In this document: in pieces, positions 9,588-20,104 of the stretch
Layout of the letters: every line of letters begins with the position of its first letter
Numbering within the stretch: position 1 is the stretch's first letter
Assembly: GCF_901472535.1 (NCBI RefSeq)
Contig: NZ_LR590470.1
Span: forward strand, 3,286,001 to 3,350,000
Length of the DNA stretch: 64,000 nucleotides
Reading direction: 5' to 3'
DNA from: Sphingobacterium daejeonense
GTDB taxonomy: Bacteria > Bacteroidota > Bacteroidia > Sphingobacteriales > Sphingobacteriaceae
Translations under genes and position numbers: made by a program
The notes under the pieces: model-generated
Told to the model about the DNA's origin: nothing
The model's input: the letters and a program-made list of their open reading frames with translations, nothing else
The model's database searches: none

Positions 9588-10154
9588 ATGTTCAACGAAT
9601 ATATTCCAAAACGAGGCAGTCTTATTTTATCCGAGCCGTTCATGCTGGATCAGAATTTCGAGCGTTCGGTTATTCTATTGTGCGAGCATGATGAAAACGA
9701 TGGAACTGTAGGGCTGATCTTAAATCACCGTTCTATGCTCCTTTTATCAGATGTTATTGAAGATGTTGATAATTCGGAGATGCCATTGTATTTTGGTGGT
9801 CCGGTAGAAGGCAATGCTCTATTTTTCGTGCACAAAGCCTATGAAAAGTTACAGAGTGGTACACATATTGTCGATGACCTTTACTGGGGTGGAGATTTTG
9901 ACAAATTAAAATACCTGATCAACGAAAACTTGATAAGTTCTGAGGAGGTTAAAATATTCTTGGGCTATTCAGGATGGAGTCCTGGTCAATTGGATGAAGA
10001 AATCAAACAGAACTCTTGGGCTGTTCACAATTCATTCAATATCGACTTGGCTTTTATTACCGATGGGGAGAACCTTTGGAAGGAAGCTTTGATCAGTATG
10101 GGCCCCAAATATGCTCATGTTGCTAATTTTCCAAAAAGGCCTGAGTTCAACTAA
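9588..10154 (+). CDS. YqgE/AlgH family protein
   Basis: About 188 residues. The family signature is complete: RGSLILSEPFMLDQNFERSVILL at the start, GTVGLILN, YFGGPV, and FLGYSGWSPGQLDEEI near residue 135. The molecular role of the family is not established. I start at the ATG at 9588 (MFNEYIPKRG); an in-frame TTG at 9561 would add nine residues. It is followed after 29 bases by the sugar dehydrogenase gene on the same strand. Confidence 0.93.
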   Translation: MFNEYIPKRGSLILSEPFMLDQNFERSVILLCEHDENDGTVGLILNHRSMLLLSDVIEDVDNSEMPLYFGGPVEGNALFFVHKAYEKLQSGTHIVDDLYWGGDFDKLKYLINENLISSEEVKIFLGYSGWSPGQLDEEIKQNSWAVHNSFNIDLAFITDGENLWKEALISMGPKYAHVANFPKRPEFN

Positions 10155-10183
10155 TGAAAAAAATAAATTAAACATAAACCAAC

Positions 10184-11443
10184 ATGAAGAAACACTTTTC
10201 AAACGTATTGTTTTTTGCAGCTGCTACTGCTTTTATCTCATGTTCTGGGGCGAATTCTAATGGTCACGAGCCATCAGACTCAACAGCGACCAGCCAAGAT
10301 ACCACGAAGTATCCACCTGTAGAAACAAAACCGGGAAATACAAATTACAAACCTGCATTTGAAGGTCAAACTAGGATTGCAGGAGTAAAGACTACGACTC
10401 CTTATGAAGGACAAGTAGTTGTTGAAGGATTGAAATCTCCTTGGGGAATTGCTGAACTTCCTGACGGAAGATTACTGATCACAGAAAAAGAAGGAACCAT
10501 GCGCATTGTGGATCCTACTGCAAAATCTACAAGTGAAGCCATTACGGGTATTCCAAAAGTAGACGCACAAGGACAAGGTGGTCTTTTGGGATTAACATTA
10601 GATCCTGATTTTGCAAGCAACAGGATGGTATATTGGGTATTCTCAGAACCAGTTTCTGGCGGAAACCACACCGCAGTGGCAAAAGGAAAATTGTCTGAAG
10701 ACGAAAAAAGTATCGAGGGTGCTACTGTCATCTATCAAGCATTGCCGACTTACAATGGCAAACTACATTATGGGGGTAGAATTTTGTTCGGCAAAGATGG
10801 GAACATCTTCGTTTCAACTGGAGAACGCTCGGACCTAGAAACAAGGCCACAGGCACAACAACTGAACTCTGCATTGGGTAAAATCGTACGCATCACAAAA
10901 GACGGTAAACCGGCGGCAGGAAATCCTTTTGAAGGGCAAGCAGATGCTAAGCCAGAAATTTATTCTTATGGTCACCGCAATGTTCAGGGATTAGCCTTTG
11001 ATCCTGTTACAGGTGAACTGTGGGATTCAGAGTTCGGACCACGCGGTGGTGATGAGATCAACTTGGTGAAACCAGGCAAAAACTATGGATGGCCAACCAT
11101 TACTTATGGTATTGAATATAGTGGTGGCGAAATTGGGAACCCTCCTATCCAACAAAAAGATGGATTGGAGCAACCCGTTTATTATTGGGACCCTGTATTG
11201 TCGCCAGGTGGTATGACTTTCTATACAGGATCGAATGTACCAGAATGGCAAAACAACCTATTTATTGGCGGGTTGAGCAGCACACATATTGCCAGACTGG
11301 TAATTAAAGATAATAAAGTCGTTGGTGAAGAAAGATTATTGGCCGACAAGGGTGAGCGTTTCAGAGACGTAATCCAAGGTAAAAATGGCGCTCTTTATTC
11401 TGTTACCGATGGTGGTAAACTTTACAAAGTAGACAAAAAGTAA
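10184..11443 (+). CDS. PQQ-dependent aldose sugar dehydrogenase, lipoprotein
   Basis: 419 residues. The signal peptide ends in FISC (Cys about 20), so it is a lipid-anchored envelope protein with a Ser/Thr-rich linker. The body is the six-bladed propeller of the soluble glucose/sorbosone dehydrogenase family: GLKSPWGIAELPDGRLLITEK, LHYGGRILFGKDGNIFVSTGER, SYGHRNVQGLAFDP and SPGGMTFYTG are hallmark strands. Such enzymes oxidise aldoses at C1 with PQQ and Ca2+. No PQQ synthesis gene is present here, so the cofactor would be made elsewhere or scavenged. Confidence 0.93.
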   Translation: MKKHFSNVLFFAAATAFISCSGANSNGHEPSDSTATSQDTTKYPPVETKPGNTNYKPAFEGQTRIAGVKTTTPYEGQVVVEGLKSPWGIAELPDGRLLITEKEGTMRIVDPTAKSTSEAITGIPKVDAQGQGGLLGLTLDPDFASNRMVYWVFSEPVSGGNHTAVAKGKLSEDEKSIEGATVIYQALPTYNGKLHYGGRILFGKDGNIFVSTGERSDLETRPQAQQLNSALGKIVRITKDGKPAAGNPFEGQADAKPEIYSYGHRNVQGLAFDPVTGELWDSEFGPRGGDEINLVKPGKNYGWPTITYGIEYSGGEIGNPPIQQKDGLEQPVYYWDPVLSPGGMTFYTGSNVPEWQNNLFIGGLSSTHIARLVIKDNKVVGEERLLADKGERFRDVIQGKNGALYSVTDGGKLYKVDKK

Positions 11444-11472
11444 AAAATCCTTAAGAGGAAAATATATTTTGA

Positions 11473-11505
11473 GCATCCTTAGCTTTTGGCTAAGGATGCT
11501 TTTTT
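11473..11505 (+). terminator. Rho-independent terminator
   Basis: GCATCCTTAGC-TTTTG-GCTAAGGATGC with a run of six T, 30 bases past the sugar dehydrogenase stop. The following 235 bases up to 11740 are very AT-rich and probably hold the promoter of the ROK gene; nothing else was recognised. Confidence 0.9.
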
Positions 11506-11740
11506 GTTTACGACATTTTCGAAGTTGTTTTTCAATAAAATTATCTGAACAAATAATTTTAATATAAAAAATTAATATTTTACATAAGTTTCGCTTAATA
11601 TTTAATTTGAATATTAATATTTTTATTTATTTTAGATTTCAATTTAAATATTTATTCAATAGTTTATTTTTTCGTATTAAATCTTAATTGATTATAAGGT
11701 TTAACGGCAAAAATTAACCAAGAGATCTTATAATCCGAGC

Positions 11741-12976
11741 ATGAAATTTATTGAAAAGCTTTTAGGAAGTCCAACAGGTTTATCTAAAAAAACGACCAAG
11801 TCTGCAAAGAAAAAGTTTCACCTATTAAAGGCTGTCTATGAGATGGATAAGGCATCTGTAAACGACCTTATGAAACGCCTAGCCTTAAGTTTCCCTACTC
11901 TGAACACTTTAATGGTGGATTTGGTGGAAAGAAAATATCTGATTCAGCATGAGCGTGGGGAGTCACTCGGTGGAAGAAAACCTAATTTATACCAGCTCAA
12001 TGATAATCTCTTCAAAGTGTTGACCATTGAAATCAACAGAAAATCAATCTTGATTGCCATGCTTGATAATAATTGCAATATACTTAATGAACCCCAAACC
12101 TATCAATTTGAGATATCAACAGATTTAAGCGAACTGCCTGCGTTCTTAATTATCGTAAGAAGATATCTTAAGGAGCATAAATTGGATTTAGATCTTATTA
12201 CGGGCATCAGTATTTCTATGCCGGGCTTAGTGGAGCGAAACAGCGGTGAGAATTACACGTATTTCTATGAAGCTGGTTTCAACTTAGAGAAGCATATTGA
12301 GCATGAGTTCAACAAAAAAACGATTATTGTTAATGATGCGAAGGCTGCAACATTGGCGGAACAGGCTTATGGCAAACTGAAACACAGAAAAGATGCTTTG
12401 GTCATCCGTTTAGATTGGGGCATCTCTTTAGGAATTGTTGCCAATGGAGAGATCTATATGGGCAAGGACGGTTTTTCAGGAGAAATGGGACATATTAGTT
12501 TTGTAAATGAGGGTGAATTATGTTATTGTGGGAAGCGAGGATGTTTGGAGACCTTGGTATCTGGTACTGCCTTAGTCAATAAAGCAACTAAAGATATTGA
12601 GCTTGGTATTCCTACCCTAATCAACAGCAAATTTGGTGACAAGCCCTTAACCCCTGATCATATTATTCAGTCTGCCTTGGATGGCGATCAATATGCAATT
12701 CAATTAATTTCGGAGCTAGGGAGCAAATTAGGCCGTGCTATTTCCTTATTTATGCAGGTTTTTAATCCAGAGACCATTGTCCTTTCCGGCAGCTTCGCTA
12801 GATCTTCCATGCTGATGATCACACCCATTCAGCAACAGATCCAAACTTATTCCATGAGCAAAATATCATCAGGCTGCAGCTTGCAGGTTTCTACTATGGG
12901 ACCAAACGGTCAATTGTATGCCTTGAGCAGGCATTTCGTAAACAGTTATTTTGAGGAAAGAATCGGGAAAAATTAA
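11741..12976 (+). CDS. ROK family transcriptional regulator
   Basis: 411 residues. An N-terminal winged-helix part (about residues 20-75, with VNDLMKRLALSFPTLNTLM) precedes a ROK sugar-kinase-like domain. The ROK zinc motif CYCGKRGCLE is intact, and GISISMPGLVE and GEMGHISF match the family. This NagC/XylR-like layout binds DNA and responds to a sugar ligand. Its targets are unclear: it faces away from the sugar dehydrogenase, and its downstream neighbours are nucleotidase genes. The kinase-type catalytic Asp (GISLG rather than G.DIG in the usual block) looks altered, in line with a regulator rather than an enzyme. Confidence 0.92.
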   Translation: MKFIEKLLGSPTGLSKKTTKSAKKKFHLLKAVYEMDKASVNDLMKRLALSFPTLNTLMVDLVERKYLIQHERGESLGGRKPNLYQLNDNLFKVLTIEINRKSILIAMLDNNCNILNEPQTYQFEISTDLSELPAFLIIVRRYLKEHKLDLDLITGISISMPGLVERNSGENYTYFYEAGFNLEKHIEHEFNKKTIIVNDAKAATLAEQAYGKLKHRKDALVIRLDWGISLGIVANGEIYMGKDGFSGEMGHISFVNEGELCYCGKRGCLETLVSGTALVNKATKDIELGIPTLINSKFGDKPLTPDHIIQSALDGDQYAIQLISELGSKLGRAISLFMQVFNPETIVLSGSFARSSMLMITPIQQQIQTYSMSKISSGCSLQVSTMGPNGQLYALSRHFVNSYFEERIGKN

Positions 12977-13033
12977 TTTAAAATTACCTAAAGATTAATC
13001 TTTAGCAAATCGTTTTATTTATCGTGGAAATGC

Positions 13034-13064
13034 TTTTGGATTCAGGGCAATCTTAATACCTTTG
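13034..13064 (+). promoter_or_regulatory. Candidate Bacteroidota promoter for the nucleotidase pair
   Basis: TTTTG (13034-13038) and TACCTTTG (13057-13064) match the -33 and -7 elements with an 18-base spacer, placing the transcript start shortly before the ATG at 13081. Confidence 0.55.
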
Positions 13065-13080
13065 CGTATAATTTCATGAT

Positions 13081-13845
13081 ATGAGTACACAGCTATCGAA
13101 GCATAGTTTCCTTTTAGGGATAACTTTGCTTTTGGTCTTCGGCTCCTGCAAGACCACTTATTACCAATCTGCTGTAACGAACAAACAAATGCTGGAAATC
13201 AACAATAAGGTTCCAGAAGATACAGCAATCCGTAATTATATTTTGCCATATAAGAATCAACTTGAAGATAAGATGAACGAGGTGTTGGGATATGCTCCTG
13301 AAGCTTTGATCAAAAACCGTAATCTTCCAGAATCTCAATTGAGTAATTTCTTCGCAGATGCTCTTTTGGCCATCGGTAGAAAAGTAGACCCTGAGGTTTC
13401 TTTTTCCTTGGCAACCAAAGATGGGATCCGTGCAGGAATAAAACAGGGTGATGTGACAGTGGGATCGATTTTCGAAGTAATGCCATTCGAAAATTATATC
13501 ACTATTCTTGAACTAAAGGGCACAGACGTGCAGGTATTGGCAGATTTTATTGCTGAGACCAATGGTCAGCCTGTGGGAAATGTTGTGACGCAAATAAAAG
13601 ACAAGAAATTGCTGAGTTTCAAGATTGGAGGTCAAGATATTGACCCCAATAAAACATATAAACTGGCTACATATGACTTCATCGCCAACGGCGGCGATTT
13701 GGTAAGAGGAATTGGCAATCCTATAAGTCGGGTTACGACTTCTGAACGTGTTCGTGAAGGTCTGATAGCATATGTACAGCAATTAACAAAAGAAGGTAAA
13801 AAAGTAGAAGCAAAATTAGATGGAAGAGTTAAAATCATTGAATAG
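13081..13845 (+). CDS. 5'-nucleotidase C-terminal domain lipoprotein
   Basis: 254 residues. The signal peptide ends in GSC (Cys about 23), so it is a lipoprotein. The body is the substrate-binding C-terminal domain of UshA-type 5'-nucleotidases: FADALLAIGRK, ATKDGIRAGIKQGDVTVGSIFEVMPFEN, and ANGGDLVRG. No metal site is present. The catalytic domain is encoded by the next gene, which overlaps this one by 26 bases. The pair therefore corresponds to a nucleotidase split into two exported proteins. Confidence 0.88.
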   Translation: MSTQLSKHSFLLGITLLLVFGSCKTTYYQSAVTNKQMLEINNKVPEDTAIRNYILPYKNQLEDKMNEVLGYAPEALIKNRNLPESQLSNFFADALLAIGRKVDPEVSFSLATKDGIRAGIKQGDVTVGSIFEVMPFENYITILELKGTDVQVLADFIAETNGQPVGNVVTQIKDKKLLSFKIGGQDIDPNKTYKLATYDFIANGGDLVRGIGNPISRVTTSERVREGLIAYVQQLTKEGKKVEAKLDGRVKIIE

Positions 13846-14786
13846 AAGAAGCTTTATAAAGAGCTTGGCAGCGATTGGTGCTACGGCTACCCTTAGCTCC
13901 ATTCCATTTACTGGATATAGCAAATCCAAAGAAGTAAAGATTACTTTTTTGCATACGAATGATGTCCATAGCAGGATCGAGCCCTACCCTATGGATGGTT
14001 CTAGACTTCAAGGTTTGGGAGGTGTGGCACGGCGAAGCACATTGATACAGAAAATAAGGTCTGAGGAAAAGAACGTTTTTGCTTTTTGATGCTGGCGACA
14101 TGTTTCAAGGAACTCCATATTTCAATGTTTTTGATGGGCAGGTTGAACTCGAGCTCATGTCAAAACTAGGCTATGATGCAGGAACATTTGGAAACCATGA
14201 ATTTGACAATGGATTGCCTGGTTTATTAAAACACTTTGACAAGGCTAATTTTCCATTTGTAACTTCTAACTATGATTTTACAGGTACTATTATGGAAGGC
14301 AAGACCAAGGATCACTTGATCTTTGAACGCGATGGTGTCAGAATTGGCGTTTTTGGAGTTGGTGTTGACCTAAATGGAATGGTAGACCCAAGAAGTTATC
14401 AAGGCGTAAAAATCACAGACCCTATAGAAACTGCTGCCAAGTATACCGAAAAGCTAAAGAAAGAACTAAAATGTGATTTAATCATCTGTCTTTCTCATAT
14501 TGGTTATTCATATGACACGAACAAAGTATCAGATCTATTATTGGCGAAAAACTCCAGGAATATCGATCTAATTATTGGTGGGCATACCCACACATTCTTA
14601 GAAAAACCTACAGAGGTAAAAAACCTGGACAATGAAATAACACTTGTCAACCAAACTGGATTTTCTGGGGTTAACCTTGGAAGAATCGACTTTATCCTTG
14701 ACAAAAAAAGAGGGACTAAAAAAAGCATTGCTACGACTTACCGCATTGACAATAGTTTAGATAAGGAAAAAATGCTAACGGCTTAA
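13820..14786 (+). CDS. 5'-nucleotidase catalytic (metallophosphoesterase) domain protein, frame break
   Basis: A Tat-like leader (NRRSFIKSLAAIGATATL) is followed by the dinuclear metal fold: FLHTNDVHSR, FDAGDMFQGTPYFN, GNHEFDNG, and GGHTHTFLE near the end. About 320 residues, it ends where a UshA protein would enter its C-terminal domain, which the preceding gene supplies. The frame is broken at about 14071-14085: one extra T in GTTTTTGC gives a stop, whereas GTTTTGC restores VLLFDAGD. I treat this as probable sequence error. Expected role: periplasmic hydrolysis of nucleotides to nucleoside and phosphate. Confidence 0.88.
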
Positions 14787-14807
14787 ACCGAAAAATTTTA
14801 AGAGATA

Positions 14808-16028
14808 TTGAAAGCACTATTACGACTTTATATTAATTCATATAAGGGATTATCACCTGCCGCTTGGCTATTGGCATTGGTTATGCTGATCAACCGTGCT
14901 GGTTCTATGGTAATTCCGTTTTTGGGGATTTATATGTCTTCAGAACTGGGTTTCAGCAAAACTCAGATTGGATTGGTATTGGGTTGTTTTGGTTTGGGAT
15001 CGGTATGTGGATCATGGCTGGGAGGTTGGCTGACGGATAAATTCGGGAATTTTAAGGTTCAAACATGGAGTTTGATCATGGTTATTCCCTTATTTTTGGT
15101 TCTCCCACAATTTAGGACTTTTGAGGGATTGGCCATGATGATTTTCATTTTGACGCTTGTGGCGGATATATTCCGTCCTGCCAATTCTGTATCTGTTGCC
15201 CGATATGCAAAGCCTGAAAATATTACAAGAGCATATTCGTTAAGTCGGATGGCTGTGAACTTAGGGTTTTCGATTGGTCCTGCTTTGGGAGGTTTCTTGG
15301 CGAAATTTTCTTATAACTGGATCTTCTATGGTAACGCAATAGCTGCTGCATGCGCTGCGATAGTCTTTATTTATTTCTTCAGAAACAGGAAAGCCCGGAC
15401 TGAAGTGGGTCAAATAAAACCTTCAGACCAACAGACTGACGACAAACCGGTAAGGAATGCCTATACAGATGGATTATTTATAGTTTTTAATGTGCTATGT
15501 TGTTTATTTTCCATGGCATTTTTCCAGTTGTTGAGCACACTTCCTCTTTATTACAAGGAAGTACATCTATTGCACTCCGATCAAATTGGATTATTATTGG
15601 GATTCAGTGGATTGGTTATTGTTTTATTTGAGATGGTGTTGGTTCATGTTGTTGAGCATCGGTTTTCTGTTCGGCAGATTATGCTTTGGGGCACAGCGAT
15701 ATCTGGAATGTCCTATCTGATGCTTACGGGCAACTTTGGCATCGCTTGGCTGTTTCTTGCTATGTTTTTCCTTTCCACGGGCGAGATGCTGACACTTCCC
15801 TTTACGGCAACCGTAGCAATCAGCAGAGCAAGCAGAAGCAATCAAGGCGCATATATGGGTTTTAATTCACTGGCATTTGCAGCGGCCAATATTTTCTCAC
15901 CTTTCTTAGGTACATACACCGCTGAACATTATGGTTATAATACGCTATGGACGGCAGCCGGATTGATTCTAATATTATGCGGTATCGGTTTCTATTGGAT
16001 TATTTCAAAAATGAAAACAGAAAATTAA
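14808..16028 (+). CDS. MFS transporter
   Basis: 406 residues with about twelve hydrophobic segments. The loop between segments 2 and 3 ([14 protein letters not shown]) fits MFS motif A. The nearest style is the drug/solute H+ antiporter group (MdtH/YdeE-like), but the substrate is unknown. No ATG lies near the start: TTG at 14808 is the first usable codon after a stop, with AAGAGA a few bases before it as a possible ribosome site. It follows the nucleotidase genes by about 20 bases and overlaps the end of recR by four bases. Confidence 0.85.
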   Translation: MKALLRLYINSYKGLSPAAWLLALVMLINRAGSMVIPFLGIYMSSELGFSKTQIGLVLGCFGLGSVCGSWLGGWLTDKFGNFKVQTWSLIMVIPLFLVLPQFRTFEGLAMMIFILTLVADIFRPANSVSVARYAKPENITRAYSLSRMAVNLGFSIGPALGGFLAKFSYNWIFYGNAIAAACAAIVFIYFFRNRKARTEVGQIKPSDQQTDDKPVRNAYTDGLFIVFNVLCCLFSMAFFQLLSTLPLYYKEVHLLHSDQIGLLLGFSGLVIVLFEMVLVHVVEHRFSVRQIMLWGTAISGMSYLMLTGNFGIAWLFLAMFFLSTGEMLTLPFTATVAISRASRSNQGAYMGFNSLAFAAANIFSPFLGTYTAEHYGYNTLWTAAGLILILCGIGFYWIISKMKTEN

Positions 16029-16639
16029 CCCACATTACGTTCGTAAGGAACTCTAGTTGCAATCGATCTACCTAAAGTAATTTCATCAACATATTCCAAT
16101 TCACCCCCAAAGGCAATACCACGCGCAATGGTACTGATCTGAACATTGAATTCTTTCAGTTTTCTGTAGAGGTAAAAGATGGTTGTATCACCTTCCATAG
16201 TGGCGCTTAGGGCCAAAATCACTTCTTGGACCTGACCTGTACGAACCCGTTCTATTAACCCTTCAATTTTTAGGTCCGCTGGCCCAATTCCTTCCATTGG
16301 AGAAATCAATCCTCCTAATACATGATATACACCGCTATACTGATTGGTATTTTCGATGGCCATAACATCTCGGGTGTCCTCAACCACACAAATCAACCCT
16401 TTATCTCTTTTTATCGAAGCACAGATTTCACATTGTTCCAAATCTGAAATATTAAAGCAAGTACGGCAAAATTTGATATCACGCTTTAACCGATCCAAGG
16501 ATTCTGTAAACCTGCTGACCTCCGCATCGGGTTGTTTCAAAAGATGCAATACCAATCGTAAAGCTGTCTTCTTGCCCACACCCGGAAGTTTACCGAATTC
16601 CTCTACTGCTTGCTCCAATAGTTTTGATGAAAAGTTCAT
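16025..16639 (-). CDS. recR: Recombination mediator RecR
   Basis: 204 residues, standard length. [18 protein letters not shown] is the helix-hairpin-helix, a C4 zinc finger follows ([16 protein letters not shown]), then the Toprim domain ([16 protein letters not shown]) and the [16 protein letters not shown] block. It acts with RecO and RecF in loading RecA at gaps. It is convergent with the MFS gene, with a four-base overlap of stop regions. Confidence 0.98.
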   Translation of the reverse strand: MNFSSKLLEQAVEEFGKLPGVGKKTALRLVLHLLKQPDAEVSRFTESLDRLKRDIKFCRTCFNISDLEQCEICASIKRDKGLICVVEDTRDVMAIENTNQYSGVYHVLGGLISPMEGIGPADLKIEGLIERVRTGQVQEVILALSATMEGDTTIFYLYRKLKEFNVQISTIARGIAFGGELEYVDEITLGRSIATRVPYERNVG

Positions 16640-16736
16640 TCTTCAAAATTACGAAAATAATGAGCAAAATAATACGCCAGAATTCTTTCGAATATCTGGC
16701 GCATCGGTTTATGAAACAAATCTATGTGTGCCTAAG

Positions 16737-18014
16737 TTAAAAATCGAGATAATCCCATTTTCCACGGTATACCCTCCCTTTGAGGTTGTTGGCAAATGGA
16801 TTATCAAATACTTCTTTTTTTGGATCCCATTTTATAGGTTTCTGAATCTGGTACGCAATATTTGCGGCATTGCAGACTGTTGCTGTTCTATGCCCGATTT
16901 CTACATCGCAGATAGGCTTCGAACGTTTTTTGATGGCGTCCACAAAATCCTTATAATGATTCTCGGAGTAATATACTTTTCTGTCTTTTTCTGCTATTTC
17001 AAGTTTCGGAAGATTATCTTTATCAGATCTGAGGAACTCGCGTGACACTTCAATCTTACCTTCGGTACCCAAGAATTGAATTGCATTTCCAGCACCCCAG
17101 TTTTTATGGTGAACATTCACCCCATTCTTATAAGTGAAATATAGTCCTTCTTTGGCTTGAGGTATGTCAGGAGGCGTAAAAGACACTGGTCCTGAATGAT
17201 CCATCCCTAATGCCCATTGTACAATATCAAACATATGAGCACCCCAATCTGTGATATAACCGCCACCAAAACCATGGTACAATCTCCACATAGCCCATTC
17301 TGGTGCTCCGATTGGCGGACAAAGTACTGGACTAAATCCCCTATATAAGGAAGGTCCTATCCAGAAGTCCCAATCAATATGTGCAGGTGTTGGCAATGAA
17401 GGTAGATCACACTCCTTTACCGGCTCACCAACGGATACATTTACTTCCTTAATGTCTCCTATATAACCATTGCGAATCAAATCGGCTGCTTGTCGGAAAT
17501 TGTATTGCGAACGCTGCATGCTACCAGTCTGCAATACTCTTTTGTATTTTCTTACAGCATTGACCATGGCTCTTCCCTCGTCTATCGTCAAAGCCAACGG
17601 TTTTTCACAATAAATGTCCTTTCCAGCTTTTGCTGCATCGATAACATGCATGGCATGCCAATGGTCAGGCGAAGCAATTACAACCGCATCAATATCCTTT
17701 CTAGCCAAAAGATCCCGATAATTGCCGTATCCCTCCACTTGATGTCCTGATTTGGCAGCATTCAATTTATTGGCATCACCAATAAATTTGTTGAGTTTGG
17801 TACTGTCAACATCTGCAGCTGCGAGCACCATTGTTTCAGGCAATTTCATCAGTCCGTTCAATAAAGTCGGAACCTGCTTGCCCACACCGATATAACCCAG
17901 GTTTATCCTGTCACTTGGAGCCAGAAACCCATTTCCTCCAAGGACATGCCTTGGCAAGATGGTAATGGCAGCTGCACCTAATGCGGTTTTAGCAATAAAA
18001 CTCCGTCTATTCAT
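16737..18014 (-). CDS. Tat-exported Gfo/Idh/MocA family oxidoreductase
   Basis: 425 residues. A Tat leader (NRRSFIAKTALGAAAITILP) ends near RHVLGG. A Rossmann domain follows (YIGVGKQV; VIASPDHWHAMHV) with the catalytic-region motif YCEKPLALT. A conserved C-terminal domain carries WGAHMFDIVQWALGM. Exported members of this superfamily, such as glucose-fructose oxidoreductase, keep their nicotinamide cofactor tightly bound and interconvert sugar hydroxyl and keto groups. This is one of four such paralogues in the window and stands alone, so its substrate cannot be guessed. Confidence 0.92.
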   Translation of the reverse strand: MNRRSFIAKTALGAAAITILPRHVLGGNGFLAPSDRINLGYIGVGKQVPTLLNGLMKLPETMVLAAADVDSTKLNKFIGDANKLNAAKSGHQVEGYGNYRDLLARKDIDAVVIASPDHWHAMHVIDAAKAGKDIYCEKPLALTIDEGRAMVNAVRKYKRVLQTGSMQRSQYNFRQAADLIRNGYIGDIKEVNVSVGEPVKECDLPSLPTPAHIDWDFWIGPSLYRGFSPVLCPPIGAPEWAMWRLYHGFGGGYITDWGAHMFDIVQWALGMDHSGPVSFTPPDIPQAKEGLYFTYKNGVNVHHKNWGAGNAIQFLGTEGKIEVSREFLRSDKDNLPKLEIAEKDRKVYYSENHYKDFVDAIKKRSKPICDVEIGHRTATVCNAANIAYQIQKPIKWDPKKEVFDNPFANNLKGRVYRGKWDYLDF

Positions 18015-18225
18015 TTTCGGTTTATGAAATTTACAGCAGTAAATAGGTTTACGTTGTTTAAATTTATAAAAACAGTTTATTCTTTCAAAATTTTATTGAA
18101 AAAATTATTGAATTTTATGAAAATCACAACAATAAACATCCTTTCGATAATTTTAATTTAAAATCCTATATTACATCGAAAACAGCAGGAATATGACCTG
18201 CAAGCAATAAAATTAATTGAGCCGT

Positions 18226-18929
18226 ATGGTTAAAGATGATAAAATCAGAAATTCATTTGCCAACAAAACTTGGCAAGAAATAAAAGTAAAGACTCCTGGC
18301 AGATTTTTAAGATCATGTCAGAATTTGTTGATGGCTTTGAGAAGTTAGCTAAGATTGGTCCCTGTGTTTCGATCTTTGGCTCTGCCAGGACACCCGATGA
18401 GCACAAATATTATGAGATGACTGTTGAGATTGCGAGGCTCCTAGCGGACCGCGGGTACGGTGTTATTTCAGGCGGTGGCCCAGGAATCATGGAAGCAGCA
18501 AATAAAGGTGCTTATAATGCCGGTGGGAAATCCGTAGGACTGAATATTGAATTACCATTTGAACAGTTCCATAACAAGTATATCGACAGAGATAAACTTT
18601 TGGAGTTCAACTATTTCTTCGTTCGAAAAGTAATGTTCATGAAATACTCCCAGGGATATATCGTCCTTCCAGGTGGTTTCGGGACTATGGACGAACTGTT
18701 TGAAGCAATTACACTAATCCAAACGGGTAAGATCGCCCGCTTCCCTATTGTATTGGTAGGTTCTGAATACTGGAACGGTCTTTTCGACTGGATCAAAAAC
18801 ACCATGCTCGGCAATAAATATATCAGCGAAGAAGATCTTAATCTCTATAGAATGGTCGACAGCGCCGAAGAAGCTACCGAACATATCTTTAGATTCTATG
18901 ATAAGTATCTGTTGAAACCTAACTTTTAG
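18226..18929 (+). CDS. LOG family protein (TIGR00730 Rossmann-fold), N-terminal frame break
   Basis: The body is a typical cytokinin-riboside-monophosphate phosphoribohydrolase-like protein: SIFGSART, GGGPGIMEAANKGA and VLPGGFGTMDELFEA. The uninterrupted frame begins only at a TTG at 18270. A better start is the ATG at 18226 (MVKDDKIRNSFANKTWQEIK): its frame joins the body if one A is added at about 18285-18288, giving KDSWQIFKIM as in related proteins. I take this as a homopolymer error. The enzyme may release free bases from nucleoside monophosphates; its physiological role in Bacteroidota is unclear. Confidence 0.85.
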
Positions 18930-19500
18930 CAGGATTGACAGAATTTACAGAATTAACAGAATTCAGCAGGATTGAGCAGGATTAACAGAATTAACAGGAT
19001 TCAGCAGGATTGAGCAGGATTGAGCAGGATTGAGCAGGATTAACAGGATTGAACAGAATAAAAAGAATTTACTGAATTTACTGAATTATTGTATGGCAGC
19101 CGATGGCTGAGTATCATTGCCGTGATTGACCATAGCCGCCATTCAACTACAGAAAACGAAGCCGAAACAAGGAGTCGAACCCCAGGAAACGAAGCTCGGG
19201 GAACACTGTTAACCAACCGGTGGCTGAGCGGAGCCGAAGCCCAGGAAACGAAGCTCAGGGAACACTTTTAACCGGTGGCGGAGCGGAGTCGAAGCCCAGG
19301 AAACGAAGCCCACGGACCGAAGCTCAGGGAACACTGTTAACCAACCGGTGGCTGAGCGGAGCCGAAGCCCAGGAAACGAAGCCCAGGAAATGAAGCTCGG
19401 GGAACACTTTTAAACAACCGGTGGCTGAGCGGAGCCGAAGCCCAGGAAACGAAGCCTAAGGCCGAAGCTTATGGACCACCTTTAACCAATACTCACACCC
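18930..19500. repeat. Tandem and mosaic repeats at the left of the repeat island
   Basis: From about 18927 to 19087 a roughly 10-bp theme (GAGCAGGATT, with AACAGAATT variants) repeats about fifteen times, starting within the stop region of the LOG gene. From 19090 to 19480 a different unit repeats about five times with variations: GGTGGCTGAGCGGAGCCGAA then GCCCAGGAAACGAAGC. It is related to segments at 4140-4200 and 27400. No coding potential was seen. Confidence 0.85.
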
Positions 19501-20090
19501 GTGGCTGGTGTCCCCACCAGCCACTCAAAATATGCAAATGTCATTTTACCCTGTAGGGGTGCAACTATTATAGAAACGATCAAGCTGCTCCATCCAACCC
19601 TGTAGGGGTGTAACTATTATAGAAATGATTAATACCACGAAACGCAACCCTGTAGGGGTGCAACTATTATAAAAAAGGACATAAGGCGCCGTCCAACCCT
19701 GTAGGGGCGTAACTATTATAGCGGCAGGTGGGGACACCAGCCACGGCGTACGAACCCCATGGGGGTAAAATGCCATGGGCATGAAATCTTCCTTAAATGC
19801 CGTAGGCATGCCATATCTATAGATATGATTACCACCTCAAACACTAACGCCGTAGGTGTGGCATGTTTGTTAACCCCTGAGGGTGCAACTATTCTAGAAA
19901 TGATTATACCACGAAACACAACCCTGTAAGGGTGAAACTATTATAGAAAAGGACATAAGGGGCCATCCAACCCTGTAGGGGTTACACCAACCACGGCATT
20001 GTGTAATAATGATACATATCTCAGTGGTCGCGTTGGTTTGTTAAAACCAATATATACCAATAATTTTAAGTAATATTTTATTATATGTTT
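19500..20090. repeat. Cluster of short hairpin repeats (left block)
   Basis: At least nine units, each a 5-bp stem around three bases, mostly followed by GCAACTATTATAG. Examples: ACCCT-GTA-GGGGT at 19548, 19597 and 19647; ACCCT-GTA-AGGGT at 19921; ACCCC-ATG-GGGGT at 19754; ATGCC-ATG-GGCAT at 19770; ATGCC-GTA-GGCAT at 19797; ACGCC-GTA-GGTGT at 19847. A longer hairpin TGGCTGGTG-TCC-CCACCAGCCA lies at about 19502. Stems vary while pairing is kept. Frames translating to repeated LQGW are artefacts. Confidence 0.85.
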
Positions 20091-20104
20091 ATATGTTTAA
20101 CACA

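Noticed and set aside
19546..19919. Antisense reading frames with repeated LQGW-type peptides
   Set aside because: They are translations of the hairpin repeats; the peptide periodicity follows the DNA units and there is no plausible start signal.
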